From assembly GCA_030386875.1 (NCBI GenBank), contig CM059578.1, positions 20,135,009 through 20,199,008 on the forward strand: a stretch of DNA of 64,000 bases. Direction: 5' to 3'. Below are positions 59,986 to 64,000 of the stretch, one piece after another. This stretch comes from Morinoia aosen (taxonomy: Eukaryota > Arthropoda > Malacostraca > Amphipoda > Talitridae). Under the pieces are notes generated by a model. The model had not been told where the DNA came from. It ran no database searches and worked only from the letters and a program-made list of their open reading frames with translations. Position 1 is the stretch's first letter. Each line of letters starts with the position of its first letter. The position numbers and the translations under genes are program-made.

Positions 59986-60305
59986 TTGGTATCCGCGAGA
60001 AAAAGCTGAAGGTTTCAAGGGATAGTGGAATGTAATTTGTGATGCAGCAGTCTCCTACCGTTTGCCCCTACAACTCCACTTACATTAGTGATGCTTTATT
60101 CATGATGTCAATGTTGTTAACCTTTATGCACATTGTTCTAATTGTCAAGCCAGTCCTAATCTGTGTTGTTCAGTGTTTGCTAACTCATTCAATTTGTTTG
60201 AGTAAATTATTGAGCCTTATTTTGATCTATGCACATTGTGTTGTACAAATCCTTGCTATCATTCACAGTTAATAATTGTGGATTTCAACTCTGGTTGCTA
60301 TTTTC
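59986..60305. other. Unassigned 320-bp gap
   Basis: AT-rich, with one 77-codon hydrophobic frame (60,039-60,272 plus) that has no recognisable family. I do not call it a gene. Confidence 0.4.
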
Positions 60306-62262
60306 AAACAATTTTAAACAAACAATTTATTTACCACAGGATATACAGAGGTAGAATGTTTCTTAAGTCTAGTACAATGGCAAAATAGAGTATAGCTACA
60401 TGTGGGCCCGAACAAGTTCAGCGACTTCTAGGGCATTCTACCATCACGTTATTCTAACTTGTACAATAATGTTTAACCTAATCCACTTAGTTTCACCTGA
60501 GGCTGATCAAAGAGATAATAAATTAGATATTTGATGCTGTATTCTACAGTATAGGTCAAATCGGCTATATTTAACAATATATTCAATAAAGCGACTTAAG
60601 AGCAGACTAAAAATCGGTTATCTTACCCTTGGCAAGTTACATTATTAGGACCAGACATGTAGGAGGCAAGATGTGACTAGGTGATCTTAAACAACTAGTA
60701 TTCTAATAGGAAGCGGGACTCAAGATGTCTTTTGAAAACCTTGTAAGAATTACTTTCACGGATCTCCGCAGGTATTGAGTTCCAAGTTTTAGTTCCAACG
60801 AAGAGGATACTGCGTTGCGACCGGGTCTTGGAATAGTAAGGAAGCATGAATTTACTTATATATCGGGTTAAATGGTCGTGATGACCAGTTTGCGCAGTTA
60901 ATAATTGTTATAGGCAATTTTCGCCATCATTTGTAAATGTTTTGTAAATGAAATTACAAATGGAGACATTATAGAGATCCGAAAGTGTAAGTATTTGTAA
61001 TTGTTTGAATGAAAAAATTTGTGTGAGCATTATATTCTAGGTTCTTTACTGCTCTGATTGCCCTTTTTGCAGAGTAAAAATTTTGTTGGTTTTATTTTTA
61101 TCAGTTCTGTGCCGTGCTTCTATTCCGTATTGCAATTATGGATAAATAAGCGTTTGGTAGAGCATTTGTAAAGCTGATTCAGGCAGTAAATTTTTAACTT
61201 TATTTAGGATTCCGATGGATTTTGATATTTTAGAACTAATATAAGTGATGTGCTCTATGAAGGTTAGATGTTTATCTATTATGATGCCCAGAAACTTACG
61301 TGAGTTGGTATCTTCGATATCACCTTCGCCAATTTTAATGCGTGGGAGAGATATTTTTTTCTTGAATGAGAATGTAATATAATTTGTTTTATCAATACTA
61401 AGGCTTATTTTATTAGCTTTGAGCCATAATGAAACCTTATGAAGTTCATTATTTATACTCTCCGCAATCATAGCGGGATTTTGGCTCGAAAGGACCGCAG
61501 AAAGCGTACTGTCATCGGCAAAAAGTATGAATTTGAAGAATGATGTAGATTTTATAATTCTCATTGATAAAAATTAGAAACAGGAGAGGCCCAAGAACAG
61601 ATCATTGTGGAACTCCATGGCTAATTGTCTGTGGGTCTGATTTTGCGTCGTCAATGACAACGTATTGCTTCCGATTTGTCAGGTATGATCTGAACTAATC
61701 ATGGGCAATGTCTCGAATGCCATAACAGTGTATTTTCGAGAGTAGTATTTTATGGTCTACACAATCGAATGATTTTCGAAAGTCAAAAAATACAGAGAAG
61801 ACAGGCTTTCCTTCATCTACATCAGAATAGAGGAATTGTAAATGATTTAATATAGCCTGTGTTGTTGACTTTTTTAGCGAAAGCAGTACTGTTTATCGTA
61901 GAGAAATTATTTTTGTTCAAAATAAGAGAACACATTTTTATAGACAATTTATTCGAATACTTTGCTTATAATTGGAAGTGTGGAGATTGGTCGATATTTG
62001 TTTACACAGGTTCTTTCACCATTTTTGAAGATAGGGTTACTCTAGCAACTTTGAGGGAGTTCGGGAAAGTGCCCAGTAAGAAAGCCAGGTAATAAGATTG
62101 GATATCAGCGGAGCTACAATATAAGCAATAATTTTAAGTACTTTTGTCGGAAACGTTTGTAACCAACTCGATTAATTTTTCAGGTTGTTTATGCACGCAA
62201 TTACATCGGAGGAGTTGGTAGGGCGTTAAGAAAAAGGAGTTTTGTTCTCGAATAAGATCCAC
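60306..62262 (-). pseudogene. LINE-A copy 2, 3' part (minus)
   Basis: Minus-strand copy from the aattgtttaaa tail (60,306) through 3' UTR and a decayed RT C-terminus to ORF2 sequence equivalent to about 51,030 of LINE-A. The best open part, 61,564-61,136, has FILFADDSTLSAVLSSQNPA, WLKANKISLSIDKTNYITF and KFLGIIIDKHLTF. Stops and frameshifts occur on both sides. It joins an inverted segment at 62,262. Confidence 0.85.
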
Positions 62263-62996
62263 CTCATACCATGACGAGCTAACGCCATGTACATTCTGAG
62301 GATGGCCAAAAGGAAATTCCCGGATAAAGTTGGAATCCCAAGAACACAGGATGGAAACATCTTTATATTTAACCCCAGAAACCCAAATTCAAGACGCCGC
62401 GAGATCAACACGCCAGATGACCTCGAGCAATACCTGATGCAACGACTCAATATGTCATCGAAGCAGATCATGGGTGACTAGACTAGATGATCCCCTAACT
62501 TAGATATGTCAATTCCGTGTTAGTTTAACCTCAATTAGGTATCATGTCAGTTTAACCTCAACTTGATGTTAGTTTAACCTGAATCTATACAAATGTATAA
62601 CAGATGTGTTTGTAAACATTTATGACAGCTGTGTGTGAACTTTTGAAACAACGCAATCAGCAATTTTTTACCTCCCAATGTTACTGTGAATTTTTTTCTT
62701 CTTTTTTACCACTAAAGTTATTATTACGTGTAAACCATATTAGCTGATTATATCATTGTCGTTATAATCTTTAAAGCTTATTACCTGCTGTATGTGAACT
62801 TGTGAAAACGCCCTCGTGCAGCAATCTGTTTACACCTATGTTGTGATATTGAACTTCAATACTTTTCGCATATGGACTGAGTTTATATGTACTCACGTAA
62901 TCGCACTAGATTTTTTTTAAACCCTATTCTCTCGTACTTCATAAGCTATTTTTTTTTAGAAAGGAATATCCCGTAAAGCTTGACTCTGTATTTTTT
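62263..62996 (+). pseudogene. LINE-A copy 2, inverted 5' segment (ORF1 end and spacer)
   Basis: Plus-strand match to LINE-A 48,259-about 49,545. The ORF1 C-terminus (MYILRMAKRKFPDKVGIPRT ... DDLEQYLMQRLNMSSKQIMG, stop at 62,481) is followed by the inter-ORF spacer with only one repeat unit, ending gcttgactctgtattt. Its orientation is opposite to the attached 3' part. Confidence 0.85.
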
Positions 62997-62999
62997 TAC

Positions 63000-64000
63000 A
63001 ATTTTAAACAATTTATTTACCACAGGTGATACAGAGATAAAATGTTTCTTAAGTCTAGTACAATGGTCAAATTTGAGTATAGCTACCTGTGGGCCCGAAT
63101 AAGTTCAGTGACTTCTAGGGCATCCTACCATCAAGGTTAGTCTTAGGAGTACAATAATGTTTAACCTAATTCACTTAAACTAGAGACGCATTAGACTGAT
63201 CAATGAGATAATTAACTCGAAATTAGATACTTCATTTCACAATATAGTTCATATGGACTAGATTTAACAGTATATTCGATAAACGATTCAAGAACAGACT
63301 GAAGATCGGCGAAATTAACCAAGGCAAATTACATTATTAGGACCAGTTATGTAGGGGACAAGGTTTGACTCTGTGATCTTACACGACTAGTAATCTGATA
63401 GGAAGTGAGACTCAAGACTTTTTTTGAATACCTTATAAGAATTACTTTCACGGATCTCCGAAGGTATTGAGTTCCAAGTTTTAGTTCCAACGAAGAGGAT
63501 ACTGTGTTGTGACCGAGCCTTTGAGTAATAAGGAAGCATGAATTTACTTCTATTTCGGGTTAAATAGTCGTGATGACCAGTTTGCGCAGTTAATAGTTGT
63601 TTTAGGCTATTGTCGCCATCATTTGTTAATGTTTTGTAAATGAAATTGCAAATGGAGATTTTGTAGAGATCCGAGAGCTTAAGTATTCGTAAATTTTTGA
63701 ATGAGTCATTTGTGTGAGCATTATATTCTAGATTCTTTACCGCTCCTATGGCTCTTTTTTGCAAGGTAAAAATTTTGTTGGTTTTATTTTTTATCAGTTC
63801 CGTGCCATGCTTCTATTCCGTATTGCAAGTATGGTGAAATGAGCGTTCGGTAGAGCATTTTTAAGGCTGTTTCAGGCAGGAAATTTTTAACTTTATTTAG
63901 GATTCCGATAGATTTTGATAATTTAGAACTAATATGAGCGATGTGCTCTTTAAAGGTTAGATGTTTGTCTATTATGATGCCGAGGAATTTACTTGAGTTG
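63000..64000 (-). pseudogene. LINE-A copy 3, 3' end (minus), runs off the window
   Basis: From the tail at 63,000 through the 3' UTR to the RT C-terminus. The frame 63,764-63,387 reads KRAIGAVKNLEYNAHTNDSF and LLTAQTGHHDYLTRNRSKFM ... FVGTKTWNSIPSEIRE, close to LINE-A. Upstream of 63,764 the similarity continues in a shifted frame to the window edge. Confidence 0.85.

Noticed and set aside
60039..60272. 77-codon hydrophobic frame
   Set aside because: AT-rich chance frame between mobile-element fragments with no family resemblance.

Overview
The window looks like AT-rich animal (probably arthropod) nuclear DNA. It has one multi-exon host gene with GT-AG introns, no operon-like gene packing, and many LTR retrotransposons, LINEs, DNA-transposon remnants, minisatellites and microsatellites. 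The species cannot be named from sequence alone. The arthropod call is an inference from the host protein and the mobile-element types.

Left part (1-30,900): a 21-bp minisatellite runs off the left edge (1-793). A minus-strand gene follows that I read as NDUFB6/ND-B17, an accessory subunit of mitochondrial complex I. Its five coding exons lie at 30662-30614, 19073-18955, 13447-13371, 9518-9398 and 6165-6028. The phases fit exactly and give 167 codons over about 24.6 kb. Exons 2-5 are well supported; exon 1 rests on splice site and phase only. The introns hold a roughly 350-bp interspersed repeat (at least eight recognisable copies), a 139-bp MITE, palindromic foldback elements (one flanked by TTAA), a Tc1 transposase remnant that runs into a 69-copy 18-bp minisatellite, and a 2.2-kb TA-flanked DNA transposon carrying a tRNA-derived SINE and a long hairpin.

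Middle part (31,392-46,800): Gypsy-1 (31,392-36,290) is a structurally complete LTR element with 301-bp LTRs and a 5-bp target duplication, but its gag-pol is decayed by stops and frameshifts. Next come a truncated LTR, pieces of another LTR family with a gag fragment, and Gypsy-2 (40,094-about 44,193). Gypsy-2 keeps gag, protease, RNase H and integrase but has lost the reverse transcriptase. Pieces of a LINE lie on both sides of a microsatellite-rich insert (44,199-46,795).

Right part (46,796-64,000): a minus-strand LTR-like segment with CCAAT and TATA motifs; LINE-A (ORF1 47,743-48,479, repeat-filled spacer, ORF2 49,588-52,589), near full length with one frameshift per ORF; a degenerate Jockey-like LINE on the minus strand (53,045-57,650); a Gypsy integrase C-terminal fragment (59,720-59,970); and two further LINE-A copies on the minus strand, one with an inverted 5' segment of the kind left by twin priming.

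Only the NDUFB6 exons look like functional host coding sequence. I found no convincing new multi-gene system. The most unusual structures are the minisatellite in the Tc1/foldback ruin, the TTAA-flanked foldback elements, the RT-less Gypsy and the twin-primed LINE.
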